Shown here piece after piece: positions 23,625-35,300 of a stretch of DNA of 64,000 nt; position 1 is the first letter of the stretch; the number at the start of each line of letters is the position of its first letter. The notes below the pieces were generated by a model. It was given only the letters and a program-made list of their open reading frames with translations. It ran no database searches and was not told where the DNA came from. This stretch comes from Asterella californica (taxonomy: Eukaryota; Streptophyta; Marchantiopsida; Marchantiales; Aytoniaceae). The stretch lies in NCBI GenBank assembly GCA_036924285.1, contig JAYKYS010000018.1, positions 7,130,001 through 7,194,000 of the forward strand. Direction: 5' to 3'. Made by a program: the position numbers and the translations under genes.

Positions 23625-26286
23625 TGTAACAACCCAGAGAAACAAAATATATCAGAAATAATAAATTAAGGATCGTTCACACAAAGATACAGTCAACAAT
23701 TACACCAATCATAATACAACAACATCACAATGATAATTCTAAGAGTTTTCTGTTATTCTCACGAAATAGAATAATATCCGGATGAGAGTTTAAGTCTGAT
23801 AAGAAACCAAATCCAAGCACAACCTGTAAATTGAATACAAACAACAATGAAATAGTTCTTGATCAAGGACCCTTCCAACAATACAGACAAAAGATTTGAG
23901 AAGACAATGTATGAATGAATGAAGAATGCCAAATACTGCTGAAAGGTTACTAGTCTTTTTCTGAAAAGACAGAAGAATACAGACTTCACATCAAGGCTCA
24001 AAGAATAAACCCCTACTCTTCCTAAGAAGTGTTGTTCCAACTAAATCCTCAATCCTAAAGACCCACCACTTATTTGAAGAAGTCGTCTTCAAGAAGAAGC
24101 AATCATCTTCCAAACTCTCCTTACAATTTAACTTATCTCTTCCACTTCACAATAATTGATTTGTTCTCGACTCGATTATTTTCAAAAATACAAGATCATT
24201 TCGAAATTTCATTTCAATCTCTCATTCGCGTACTAAACAAGTTCGTCCTTCGCCGAAGACCATCCGCCGAAGTCTATCTATGAAGATCTTCGTCACTACT
24301 CCTACGACAACAAGCTATTTACTCCTACGACAGCAAGCTCCGAATATTCGGAGGAAATCGTCTTCGCCCAAATCATTCACAACATTTGCTCCGTACTTTT
24401 GAGAAATGAAAATTAATTAATTAAGAACTGAAAACATGGAAAAAGACACAACTTCCGAAAGCTGCATCGCTTATATACTCTTCTCACTAACCTAACTACT
24501 TTTCTTCCTAAGAAGGCGGAAGACCTTCACTACCCTACGTCATCTTCACGGAATCTATACTCCTAAGCCTAATTGTGCTCTAAACTCTTCTAACTGAACC
24601 TCTGCGTTCGCTCAAATCTCCCCTAACTCCTTATCTATCTTCTGTCTGAGTCAGGAAAGGTGCGCTTTCACACCGTCGGGGTTCGTGTCCTCTTGTACTA
24701 CCTCCACCTTTAACGTTCGTAGAAGACCAAGCTCTTCGGATTCCAACCCTGAAGTCACGTACACGGACAACACTGGCATTAACTTCTTCCAAAGGTCTTT
24801 CGAGTCCTCCACCTTCGCCTCTGAGTTACTTAGCTCGACTGTCTTCTTCTTGGCGCCCTTCGTCTTCTTTCTCGTCTCCGGCTTCTCCTACGGCGAGGTT
24901 GGAAGACTCCGCTTCCTCTTGCTGTGACGCTTATCTTGATCTTCGCCGGCTTCTGCGGTATTCTCCACCGGGTGTGCCTCCTGCGTGACTTCGGCTGGAG
25001 CCTTCGATGAAGCCTCCACTTACTGTGCACCTTCTCTCGGTGCTCCTTTCTCTTCGCGGATTGATGAAAAGTCTTCTCCCTCACAATCTTCGTCCTCACC
25101 GAAGCCCAACTGCTTCGCATCCTTCTCGGTGAGTCATCCCATGCCGAAGTAGAATACGCTAACGAATCCTCCCAAGTAGACGTAGTCCTGCTTCATCCAC
25201 ATGCGCTGCACTTCTTCGTGAAAGATCTTCGTCCAATGTGCACATTTAGCGACGAAGAGGTTCTCAAAGAAACATACCTTCCACGTTGATAGGTATGTTG
25301 TCCGCGTCAGACTCAAGATCAACATAACCGCTTCGGTGATCAGCTAACTTGTACTCATTCGTCACGTGAACTGGGTGGGCGAAGAGCTCCCCATAGTCTT
25401 GGCCGTCCTTCATCAAGCTCTTCATCGATGCATGATTGAAGAGCAGGTCTCTCTTCTCGTCCGCCTCGTCGAGCAAGACCTTCTCCCAATTCTCAACTGT
25501 CCAGTTCCCAGACCGCACATATTCATCTTCGGCCGTATGATCTTCACACATTCGTATCTGGCTGATAAATTTATCAGACATTCAGGTCCAACCTCTCCAT
25601 GTCAGGAAACTCAAACCTATTTCCTTCAACTTCGGCCGAAGGTGCCCTAGCTCCTCTTGGTCTAACTAAAAGACTCGAATCCTTGGTAACTTCGAGATGA
25701 CAGACATCGCATCCTACGAAGATGGCTGAATGGGCTGTGGGATAAAATTCGTCTAATGCGCTAGTCTTTGCTCAGGTTCACTATCTCCGTCTTAACTCTC
25801 TCGCAAATGGAAAATCGCTGCACGCTAAAAGTGGATTTGGATAACGAAACTGATTTTCTGAGTATATAGTTAGGTTTGAACTTCCCACACGCGTCGAAGT
25901 CGTCACTCATTCCTCGCTACAGACCTGACAAGGATATGCACAAACCGTCTTCGTCTTCACTGCTTGCATTTCCTGTCCCTCTTCGGGTAGATAGCTTGTT
26001 CTATCCTACTCAGACTTCGTCGTCTCTGCTATGAATCCTACTGACCATTCGTGAAGAGATTATACTCAAGGAATCCATTCTTAAGAAAACTTTTTTCTCT
26101 GTATCTTCTATTTCAATATATTTTCCTGTGAAGGTCTTCTTCCGAAAACTTTTCTTAAGAAGGCTCTTCTTTTCACAATTACTCTTCTTCACTTAAACTA
26201 ATCTATTCTTCTTCTATCTTCATTATTTCTTCTACAAACTTCTACATTTCAAGTATCTTCTGTAAAAAATTGAAGTGGGCTCTACA
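23625..26286 (-). mobile_element. Element C' (diverged relative of family C)
   Basis: It begins TGTAACAACCC and ends GGCTCTACA on +, so on the minus strand it starts TGTAGAGCCCAC, close to the TGTGGTGCCCAC start of element C at 32374. It is flanked by ACGAG (23620-23624) and GCGAG (26287-26291), a 5-bp duplication with one difference, and splits LTR E copy 3 cleanly. The interior is rich in GAAG/CTTC words, as in C. No LTR pair and no pol domain are seen. Confidence 0.65.
24830..25581 (-). pseudogene. Gag-like ORF remnant in element C'
   Basis: Open pieces 25581-25264, 25325-25134 and 25120-24830 follow one another in different frames. The middle piece has the order W..IFHEEVQ...YVYLGGF, which parallels IYWGAYIHNYVQTELAYLG in the protein of element C. 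The last piece is strongly Arg-rich and probably read in the wrong frame. I regard it as a decayed homologue of the family C protein. Function unknown. Confidence 0.4.
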
Positions 26287-26581
26287 GCGAGCTTCTTGGT
26301 TGTGGAAATATCGTGTGTTGAACAAAGACTAGAAAGAGAAAAACAACCACGAGAACAATCTTCGCAAGATTTACCAACTCTCACTTTATGTACACTCTCC
26401 TTTCTTTTTCTCTAAGAACACCAAATTGAGAAACAAACCTAAGTGATCTTTAATATGCATCCAAACCTCCTAAAACAAGTCTATGAATCTCAAAGTAGAC
26501 CCAAAAATATCATGCATAAACCCAGATCCAATCAACAGCCATGTACAAGTCCTTAGCTACAACTAGTTATCACAAGTCGTA

Positions 26582-26977
26582 TGTCGTGCGCATACACATC
26601 ACTACATAATATACATCGCTGTCTAAACTCCTAAATACATACACATAACAAGCACAGAGTGTCGTACACATACACAAGTAGACCACAATAATCTGAGAAC
26701 AAATGCATAAACACTTGTCAACCGATAACAAATCACTCACGAATCAAATCAAACACACTCCGTGCTTATAGAGAATCCAGGTTCTATTCACTAAGCGCAT
26801 CTACCATAACTAGGAGCTTGAAGACTCAACCGAAAAGTGAGAGACTACAAGCTCCAACTCAAAATGTACTCCTTTGTGATCTCAATCCAAGAAACTCCGC
26901 AAAGGGTACTAACGGTGCTAACAAAACATGCCACTTCGCACTCGGTCAAACTAGCAACTGATGAAAATGACGTGACA
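26582..26977 (-). repeat. 3' LTR of the second P element
   Basis: Read on the minus strand it begins TGTCACGTCA and ends GCGCACGACA (TG...CA). It matches 3773-4134 on +, including the ACTAGGAGCTTGAAG segment. 26978-27216 matches the region downstream of the PHD finger in copy 1 (3519-3772). Confidence 0.65.
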
Positions 26978-27220
26978 GCTGTCGCGGACATACACACCGT
27001 TACACAACATACATCGTTGTCTAAACACATAACAAGCACAGAGTGTCATACATATACACAAGTATATCACAATCGTCCTCCTAGTTGGTAGTTTGATCTC
27101 TCGAACTCCATGTAGTCATTTGATCCGACTATGTGATATGCACATTCTTCGACACGAAGACAGGAGACCAAGTGCTACGTCACTCTATCGTTAATCGCTA
27201 GTCTGCAATCCATATCACGT

Positions 27221-28288
27221 TGTCGTATCGTGGATCGACTCTTACTTGAAAATCTATTTTGATGTTTACCATGGGATCATTGATAATGAATCCCATGGTA
27301 ATGCACAATGGGACTAAAAATGAGACTTTTTGCACAACTACGAATCTCCATTTTCATGGGATCATTGGGTAGAGCTCGTTGTCAACTTTCCATGGGCACT
27401 TCGTCTACTTCAGTTGGACGTCTAGTGGAGAAGTTACGAGACTCAAAAGATGGAAAAAACAAGCTAGGCCTCAACTTACGAGCTTTTAGCACAACTTTGG
27501 ATCTTCACTTTCATTACATTGATGGGTAGAGCTTGTTGTCAGCTTTCCATGAGCATTTTGTTTACTTCATTTGGACGCCTAGCGGAGAAGTTACGAGATT
27601 CGAAAGATAGGAAAAACAAGTTAGACTTCAACTTACGGGCTTTTGCACAACTTTGGATCTTCACTTTCATTGCATCGATGGGTAGAACTAGTTGTCAGCT
27701 TTCCATGGGCACTTTGTCTACTTCATTTGGACGCCTAGTGGAGAAGTTACGAGACTCAAAAGATTCTCGTAACTTCATCTCCAAATCTAGTGGAGAAGTT
27801 ACAAAACTCGAAAGAAGGAAAAATCAAGCTAGTCCTTAATTTACTAATGCTGACTGGGTATTTGCAGCTTCTGGTGCTATACTAAAGACGCAAGGGGCCT
27901 GCTAGCTCATTATCAGAGAAAACTTGTACATATAGCGACTGACGTAAAGGGGCAGCTTAAAGAGTTAGCTTGTTTCTGCGACATGGTAGTGGACGGTTTG
28001 GAAAATTGAGAAGTCCAATGCATGCACGCAAGGTGTCATTGGGTCCAGATCTGTGCAGGCTATGCGTTGGTTAAGACGGTTCGTGAAGAGGCGGATCGGA
28101 GAATGTAGTCTGGGAGAAATTGAGACGCATGAGAGGTTTACGAGGTGCTTCAATGATATGTGGAGGAAAGTTGGACCGTTCAGACCAATCCGAATCCAAA
28201 CTTGCTGTCCTTGGATCCATCAAGATCAGAACACCGAATTCTTCAAGAAATTGAACACGATACGAAGTTTCATTGGACGATTTGAGAG
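27221..28288 (+). repeat. 5' LTR of element D (LTR E type, 3' part deleted)
   Basis: It matches the reverse complement of 52038-54039 from its start to the CTTGGATCCATCAAGATCAGAA block and a little beyond. About the last 800 bases expected from the solo LTR are missing. A 12-bp perfect hairpin (27267-27278 with 27291-27302) is present only in this copy. Confidence 0.75.
27300..27835 (+). repeat. About 156-bp tandem repeat inside LTR E
   Basis: The block GGGTAGAGC..GTTGTCA.CTTTCCATG starts at 27367, 27524 and 27680, spacings of 157 and 156, with a partial fourth unit. The same array occurs in the 3' LTR (31940, 32097, 32246) and inverted in the solo LTR (about 53480-53960). The unit is near a multiple of three and stays open in one frame, which creates the long meaningless-looking ORFs there. 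Confidence 0.85.
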
Positions 28289-28395
28289 AATTTTTGTTGA
28301 GTACCACTATAGAGCGAGATTGTGGTGGTGCGCAGGAGAAGGTACTCTCGCTTGAAAGAGAAAGTATCTTTTGTACAAGATCTGTTGGGTTTTCA

Positions 28396-31300
28396 GAGTG
28401 CGAGATTGCTAGTTACAAAAAGGTAGAAGCGTTGAGAAGAAAAGAACAAAAACATTTGCGTGATTTAAGTTGATGTTGAAAGAGTTGGGTGAGGTAGAAG
28501 GGGATGAATGGATTTCTGGTGTTTATGAAGAGGATGGGTTGGAGGATCCTTTGTGAGAGATCGCGTCTATTGGATGGGAGGATATGGATAAAGTTGTGCA
28601 GATTCATTCAAGGGAGGTCAATTCGATGATTGAATCATTCCGTGCACCTGAGGTTCGAGTTGAGACGAAGTACAAGACCGTGGATAAGAAGGTAAAGCAA
28701 GTTACTGGTCTTTTGCTGGATGACACTAACCAACAGATGGATCGAGCTTCAAGAGAGAAGAGTTTGAGATATCCTACAGCCATAGGACATAAGTTCACGG
28801 AGAAAACTCTTGAAGAGCTGAAGATTGGATCTGATGGGTCTCTTCTAGAGGATGTGCTTCAAGGAGAAGCTTTCACGACATGAGAAAGTATTTGCCTTTG
28901 AGCCACATGAGATTGGGTGTGTAGACTCATACGTTGTTACCTCGATGGTTATCTTCACAGTATCGCAAGCGTCATGAAATCTGAGACCAATTCCAGTACC
29001 ACGGGATCACTTGCCTAAACTGGTGGAGTTGTTGAAGGAGAAGATGCGGATGAAGATCTTGGAGCTGTCGTTTGCATCATATTCAAGCAGATGGTTTACA
29101 GTGTTTAAGAAGAATGGGTCGCTGCGGTTCATCCAAGACATGTAACCGGTGAATGCAATAATAATCAGAAATGCTAGGGTGGGACCGATTGTGGATGAAT
29201 TTGCTGAAGCGTTTGCAGGATGAATAATTTACTGAATGAGAGATCTTTACTCAAGATATGATCAGTTTCAACTAGCGGAGCAGAGCAGAAGCTTCACGAC
29301 AATGAGGACATCTTTGGGATTGGTTAGGATGTGTACCTTATCACAAGGAGCTACCAACTCGGTAGCACACATGATGAACGGGATGAATAGAGTTCTAAGA
29401 GACTTCATCTCTGAAAAGACGATGTCGTTTTTGGATGACACTCTCGTCGAAAGATGTGTGGAAGATGAGAAGGATGAAGCATTAGATCAGAAAAGGTGTC
29501 GGTGATGTCATCGATGACATCGTAGATTGTGAGAAGATCTTATCTCGACTTGAGGAAGTTCATCTCACGCTGTTAGGTATGAAGTCTACATTTGGGGTTA
29601 GAGAAGTTTGATCGTTGATCATTTGTGAGGATCGTTTGGTCGGAAGCCAGATCCAAACAAAGTGGATACGATTGGGAGGATGAAGGAGGTTTGCAACTCG
29701 TTGATAGAAGTAAGAAGGTTTTTGGGTGCTTGTGTATTGTATCACATTTGGATTCCTCATTATGCGCATGTGACGGATCTATTATATGAGTTGTTATACA
29801 AGGGTCATAAGTTCAGATGGGAAGAAGAGCATATTGATGCGGTACGGAAGCTGAAGTCCTTACTATCATCTCCTCCAGTTTTGGGAAGGATTGATTACAA
29901 GGGTGCTAGGCCGGTCGTTCTTACTGTAGATACAAGTCTAGTTACAATCGGATGGGCAGTAGGATAGGATGATGAGGATGAAGACAAATTTGCGGTTAGG
30001 TTTGGAACGAAGGTGTTAAGTGCTCGTCAACGTGCATACTTGCAAGTGAAGAGAGAACTATGGGGTACTGTTTCAGTCATGAAAATCGAGAAAGAGTATT
30101 TGATTGGAGCAGTGGTGGTTGAAACTGATTGTTTGGCGTTGATAGGGATGATTATGAATTGTACGACTCCTGATATTGTGATGTTACGATAGACCGTATA
30201 TATCAAGTCGTTGAATTGAAGTTTAGACATATCGCAGAGAAGGATAATCTGATGGCAGATATGTTATCTCGAGCTCGATATGATGAGGAGGATGAGATGG
30301 TTGAAGATATTGACGACGTTTGGTGCAAAGTTCTATTCGATTGCACACACAGAAAGAGAAGATGAGTTGTTTGTTGAAGGGTTGTTTGAGGTGAATTGCT
30401 TGACATTGGAAGGTACCTTAGCACGATGGTCAAGCACACATGTTGGACGGATGAGAGGTTTCAAAGAGTTCGAAGGAAGACCTACAACTTCATGTTCCAG
30501 GATGGATTTCTTTGGAAGCGGCCGAAGCAGAAAGATGGGATATCGCTACGAGTGGTTTGCGACAAAGAAGATCAGCAAAAGTTGCTCAGAGCATTTCATG
30601 AGAGTCTTTGGGCTGGACATCGAGAGATTTGGGTAACCTTTACGAAGACAAAAGAGCGATATTGATGAAAGAACATGTACAAGGATGTCCTATCTTTTGT
30701 GGAGTCTTGTTTGACATGTCAGATGTATTCGAATATCCGACATCGAGACGGATTACATCCGACTTACCCGTTGGCAATCCACTTCAAGTGGGTTGTAGAC
30801 TTGGTGACTATGCTAGTTGGATTGTGACGTATGAGATACTTGGTACTTGCTAGAGAAGATCTTTCAAATCAAGTTGAAGGTAGGGCGCTTCGGACAAAGA
30901 CAACTGAAGGGGTATGTAGATTTCTCTTGAAAGAAGTTGTTTGTCGATATGGATGTGTGGGAAAGATCACTACAGATCAAAGAGAGTTAGATGCACATGA
31001 CGCTCGTGAATTCTTTGCAAGGTGTGGGATGCGGTTGTCGCTGACAACTGCATACAACCTCAAAAGGAATGTCAGGAGTGAAAGTCCGCCCATTGTAAAG
31101 ACTTTGGTGAAGGCCTGTAACTGAAATATGCACGAGTGACCTCGACTCTTATCATTTGCGTTATAGACAAATCGAACAACGCACAGTTCGGTGATAGATT
31201 ACATGCAAGTAGAGCTCATCACAGATCAGAAACCTATCATGTCGATTGAAGAACACGTTTTAACATGGAGTGTGTTACCTTGGGAGGACAATCTGACTAG

Positions 31301-31640
31301 GGAAGAACTTCTTGCTATTCGAATTAGACAATCAGAGAAAAGACCTGAGGATATCCAAGTTGCTTTGGATAGGCTACGAGAAGCACGGTTAAAGTAACAA
31401 GGTCAGATTTGATCAGCAACATCGTTCGAGACCTAGAGAAATCAAGGAAGGTGATTGAGTGTTAGTCTATGACAACAGTCTAGACAACAAGCATAGTGCA
31501 CCCCGAAAGTTTTCCAAGCGATGGTTTGGTCCGTATGTGGTGAAGAAAGTTCATGACAATGCAACTTCCGCCCTGAAAGAGTTGGATGGAATGCTTGAAG
31601 ATACCAATGGTAGATAAACGTGTCTTTTCAAGATTTTTAA
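28396..31640 (+). pseudogene. Decayed pol polyprotein of element D
   Basis: The pieces align in order with the intact pol of element A. VRVETKYKTVDKKVK is near 28650. RT spans 28980-29600, with FLDD at about 29431 and QGATNSVAHMMNGMN. The connection is LGACVLYHIWIPHYAH (about 29727), then RNase H VLTVDTSL...GWAV (29920). Integrase follows: zinc module SLWAGHRE near 30605, core ITTDQRELDA and VRSES (30960-31090), and the GPY/F block RWFGPYVV near 31525. Many stops and frameshifts interrupt it. The family relationship to A and B is clear, but this copy is dead. Confidence 0.85.
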
Positions 31641-32373
31641 AAAGAGAGATGAGGAGGTCGATCTAGCAAATATCTTGACAGAGTTTCAGTTTGAAGATGA
31701 GGTTGTCTACGATGGGAAGTAGGACGACAAGAAGAGGTGCGTGCCGATCCACTCCTTTGTAGGTATCTCTAATGCATACCGAAGGATGGACAGATTTAGA
31801 GGGGGTGGACGTCGTATCGTGGACTTGCTCCTACCTGAAAATCTATTTCGATGCTTATCATTATCGCTCCAAAGACACTCATGTGACTAAAAATGAGACT
31901 TTTTCCACAACTTCATATCTTCACTTTCATCGGATCATTGGGTAGAGTTCGTTGTCACCTTTCCATGAGCACTTCATCTACTTCATTTGGACGTCTAGTG
32001 GAGAAGTTATGAGACTCGAAAGATGGGAAAAACAAACTAAGTCCCAGCTTACGAGCTTTTTGCACAACTTTGGATCTTCACTTTCATTGCATCGATGGGT
32101 AGAGCTCGTTGTCAGCTTTCCATGGGCACTTTCATTTGGATGCTTAGTGGAGAAGTTACGAGATTCAAAAGATGAGAAAAACAAGCAACGCCTCAGCTCA
32201 CGGATTTTTTGCACAACTTTGGATCTTCACTTTCATTGCATCGATGGGTAGAGCTCGTTGTCAGCTTTCCATGGGCTTTTCACTTCGTGAAGGGTCGGGG
32301 AATGTGTTCTGGGAGAAATTAAGACGCATGAGAGATTTTCGGGGTGCTTTAGTGACTTGTGAAGGAGAGTTGG

Positions 32374-35300
32374 TGTGGTGCCCACAAATTACAGGATTCA
32401 CGAATTTTTAAAACTTTTAAGATTAATAACTTGTTTGTATAACTGAAGAAGTGTTGTTACTTAAGATTACTGCTTCCTTAGAGAGAAGATGATCTTATGA
32501 GCTTTTCAATAAGAAGTTGACTTCTTCGGAAGACGACCGTCTTCCGGAAAGCGTCTTCTCAGTTGCGTCTTTGGAAGACGGGAAGACGGCGGAAGATGAG
32601 AAGACGGCGGAAGACACTTGTCTTCCGGAAGACAGCGACCGCGAAGGCCTAACCACGAGTTTTCGGGTAAAACAGAAGGTGTACCTACTAGGTAACACAT
32701 AGGTGGTAGGTAGGTCGAGAAAGACACTTAGGGTCGAAACCCCTAATCTGCGGGGAAGATGCGTAGGAAGCGCATTAGCACATTCCAACTTCCCGCACCA
32801 CAGCGCGCTTGAGAAGATCGATTTGAGAGAGTGAGCTTCGCAAGTGAGCTTTGAGAGAGAAATCGAGTGAGGACATCGAGGTAGGAGAGAACCAGTTGGA
32901 AGCTAGACCATAAAGTGTCTTCACTCCCTTAATTCAGTGTTATGCACTTGATGTTTCACGAATCTTGTATCTTCTTATAGGAAGTAGGATGTAATGCAAG
33001 GTGGGTTGTCTTCTTGGTAATCCATGCGAGGCCTTGCTTAGATAGGATTGTTTAGATATAGCTCGGAAGACGAGAGCTATCTAGGAAGTACTGTTAGAAT
33101 CCCAGAAGACGGAGTAGCTGTCTTCTGGAAGACTAGTTTCGTCTTCTGAGAAGTAGAAGCTAGACTGTGGGCACTTGAGAAGGACTGAGCCTTCAGCTCA
33201 TAGTAGGTGCTTGTGGCTTAGTGCAACAGATCTTCCAGCATGACGATGCATCCGCGAGACTTGGTGTTACCAGCGGCAGAATTGGTCGAGACCACTCCTT
33301 TCCTCAAGGAGTTGGATCTCGACTTCTTCCTGTGGGATTAGAACCTCGCAGACCAGGGACTTCTGGAGGAGGTGTGGGCAGCGTTGCCACCTCGTAACCG
33401 TGTACCTGCGAAGGCAGGAGTAGCTCGAGGAAGGCCATCTTCCTAGACTAAAGATTGGTGGCGCAGGGCTTTTCACAGGCCAGAATCCGAGAACCGAGGA
33501 TATTGGTACGAGAAGAAGATCTTCCCCAGGATCGTGAGTTCGTGGCATGTGCCTAGGAGCACCACCTGCCTTTTCGTGGAAGACAAGCAGGGGAGGAACG
33601 GTTGGAAGATAGAATCTTACCGGGAGCCGAAGAAGCGACTTCTGACGAAATTGTTTCTGCATCTCTTTCTCAAGAGGAAAGCGCAGAAGACAAGGTACTT
33701 AGGAGATCAGGACGTGGAGTTCCTAGAATCAGTGTGGGATGACAGAGTGCCCATCTACTGGGGCGCGTACATCCACAACTATGTACAGACGGAGCTAGCG
33801 TACTTGGGTACCCCGGCGGGAGGACACTTGACGCCCTTCCTCTGCTACTTGTATGTAGTCATGAGGGATCTTAGGGAAGATCAGCTAGCAGGATATGGAC
33901 CAACGGAACGACAAGAGGTGAAGGAGGAGACATCGGAAGACGACGACCGAGCGGCAGCTGCAACGCTCCCTCCCACTCTGATGCCACAGCTGAGGCCCGG
34001 CTCTCACCAGAAGACGCTTCTGGTGAGGGAAGACGAGTCTAGTGGGTCGGAAGACGCCACACCATCGAGGAAGATTCACCAGAAGTGTACCGAGGACACC
34101 CATCTCCCTCATTCATTCAGGATTGGAGTCCGACTCGGAGGAAGAACTGCTGAGTACCCGATCGGAGCAGAAGACTGCTTCTGCAACACTTGGGAGTCTT
34201 CCGAAGACTCCAGAAGACGAAGGATGGATGGGCCCTCTTGCTGCGATGCGAGGAAGCGCAACGAAGAGAGCCGCTCCTGCCATGAGGAGTCTTCCATCCC
34301 GGAAGATGAGAAGAGTAGCTTCTTCTCGTGCGCAGAAGATGAAGGTCATTGTGGTGGAAGAGGCTTCCTTGCCTCTGAAAGACGAAGTCGACACTGCGGA
34401 ACGAGTGGTGGAGATGAACTTGTCTTCCGCAGGAAGACGACTAGAGGAATTCAGCGCCTACTTCCAGAAGGAGATCCAGCCAGCTATAGAGTTGCTGGAG
34501 AAGAGAGCGAAGGCTCAAGAGAGGCCCTTGCAACTTGGATTCGGCCTGCGCACCTTGCTGCGACAGGGGGAAGACCAGAAGAAGACGGAGTCGCTGGAAG
34601 CTAGTCTCCGCACCACGGAGAAGCTCGCAGCCAGGTACAAGGCGGAAGCAGCCGCTTCTGCCAAGGAGCTGGTGCAGCTTCGGAAGAGCAACCAGGAGTT
34701 GCAAGCGCGCGTGCAACAGCGTGATCAGGAAGTCCTCCGAGTGCGAGAGAAGATCACCACCCTCGCAGAGGAGCAGACCACTTGGAAGACGCAACGAGAA
34801 GCCGCAGAAGCGCGAGTTGCAGTTGAGAAGACGCAGCGGGAAGCAACGGAGGCTCGTGCACAAGAGATGCTAGCACAGTCGGTGGAAGCGCTTCGGAAGA
34901 AGTTCAACTTCACCGCGGGTAGGAAGTTACTTACCTTGGCTAGAGGATGGGACAGCGAGTCCAGAGCAATGCTGGTGGAATGCAGAGAGAGCATGTTCAG
35001 GTACTTGGATCGATAGATCGAAGGAGTGAAGACACTTTATGGTCTTCCCTCGCTTCCGACACATGTGACCGCATCTTCTCATGCTCCAGCACCATCGACT
35101 GGTTCCGGAATGGAGAAGGAGGAGTTCGACCTCGCTGTGCACTTGGTAGTGACAGCGTTGGAAGCCGGGAAGACACCGGAAGACGCCTAGAAGACAAGAT
35201 GTCTTCTGGAAGACAAGAAGACGAGCCGTCTTCCCAGGTATTCCGAGTGGAGGAAGCGTCCCCGGACCCCTATGAGGTCGCCATGGTCCCTAGTGGCTCA

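Larger units (their letters stand above)
23584..26581 (-). repeat. LTR E copy 3 (3' portion), split by element C' and by the P host
   Basis: 23584-23624 matches the end of LTR E (TGTATCAGATTTCGCGTGAAG). The match resumes at 26287 (CTTCTTGGTTGTGG and onward) and runs to 26581, where the LTR of the second P element begins. The remaining part of this LTR E would lie on the far side of the P element, outside the window. Confidence 0.6.

Noticed and set aside
23759..24283. Short ORFs in the GAAG-rich region as host genes
   Set aside because: They lie inside element C' and share its composition.
27519..27839. Open frame of 106 codons with two similar halves, looking like a repeat protein
   Set aside because: It is the 156-bp LTR tandem array read in one frame. 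There is no start context and no conservation that I can show, and the same array is present inverted elsewhere.
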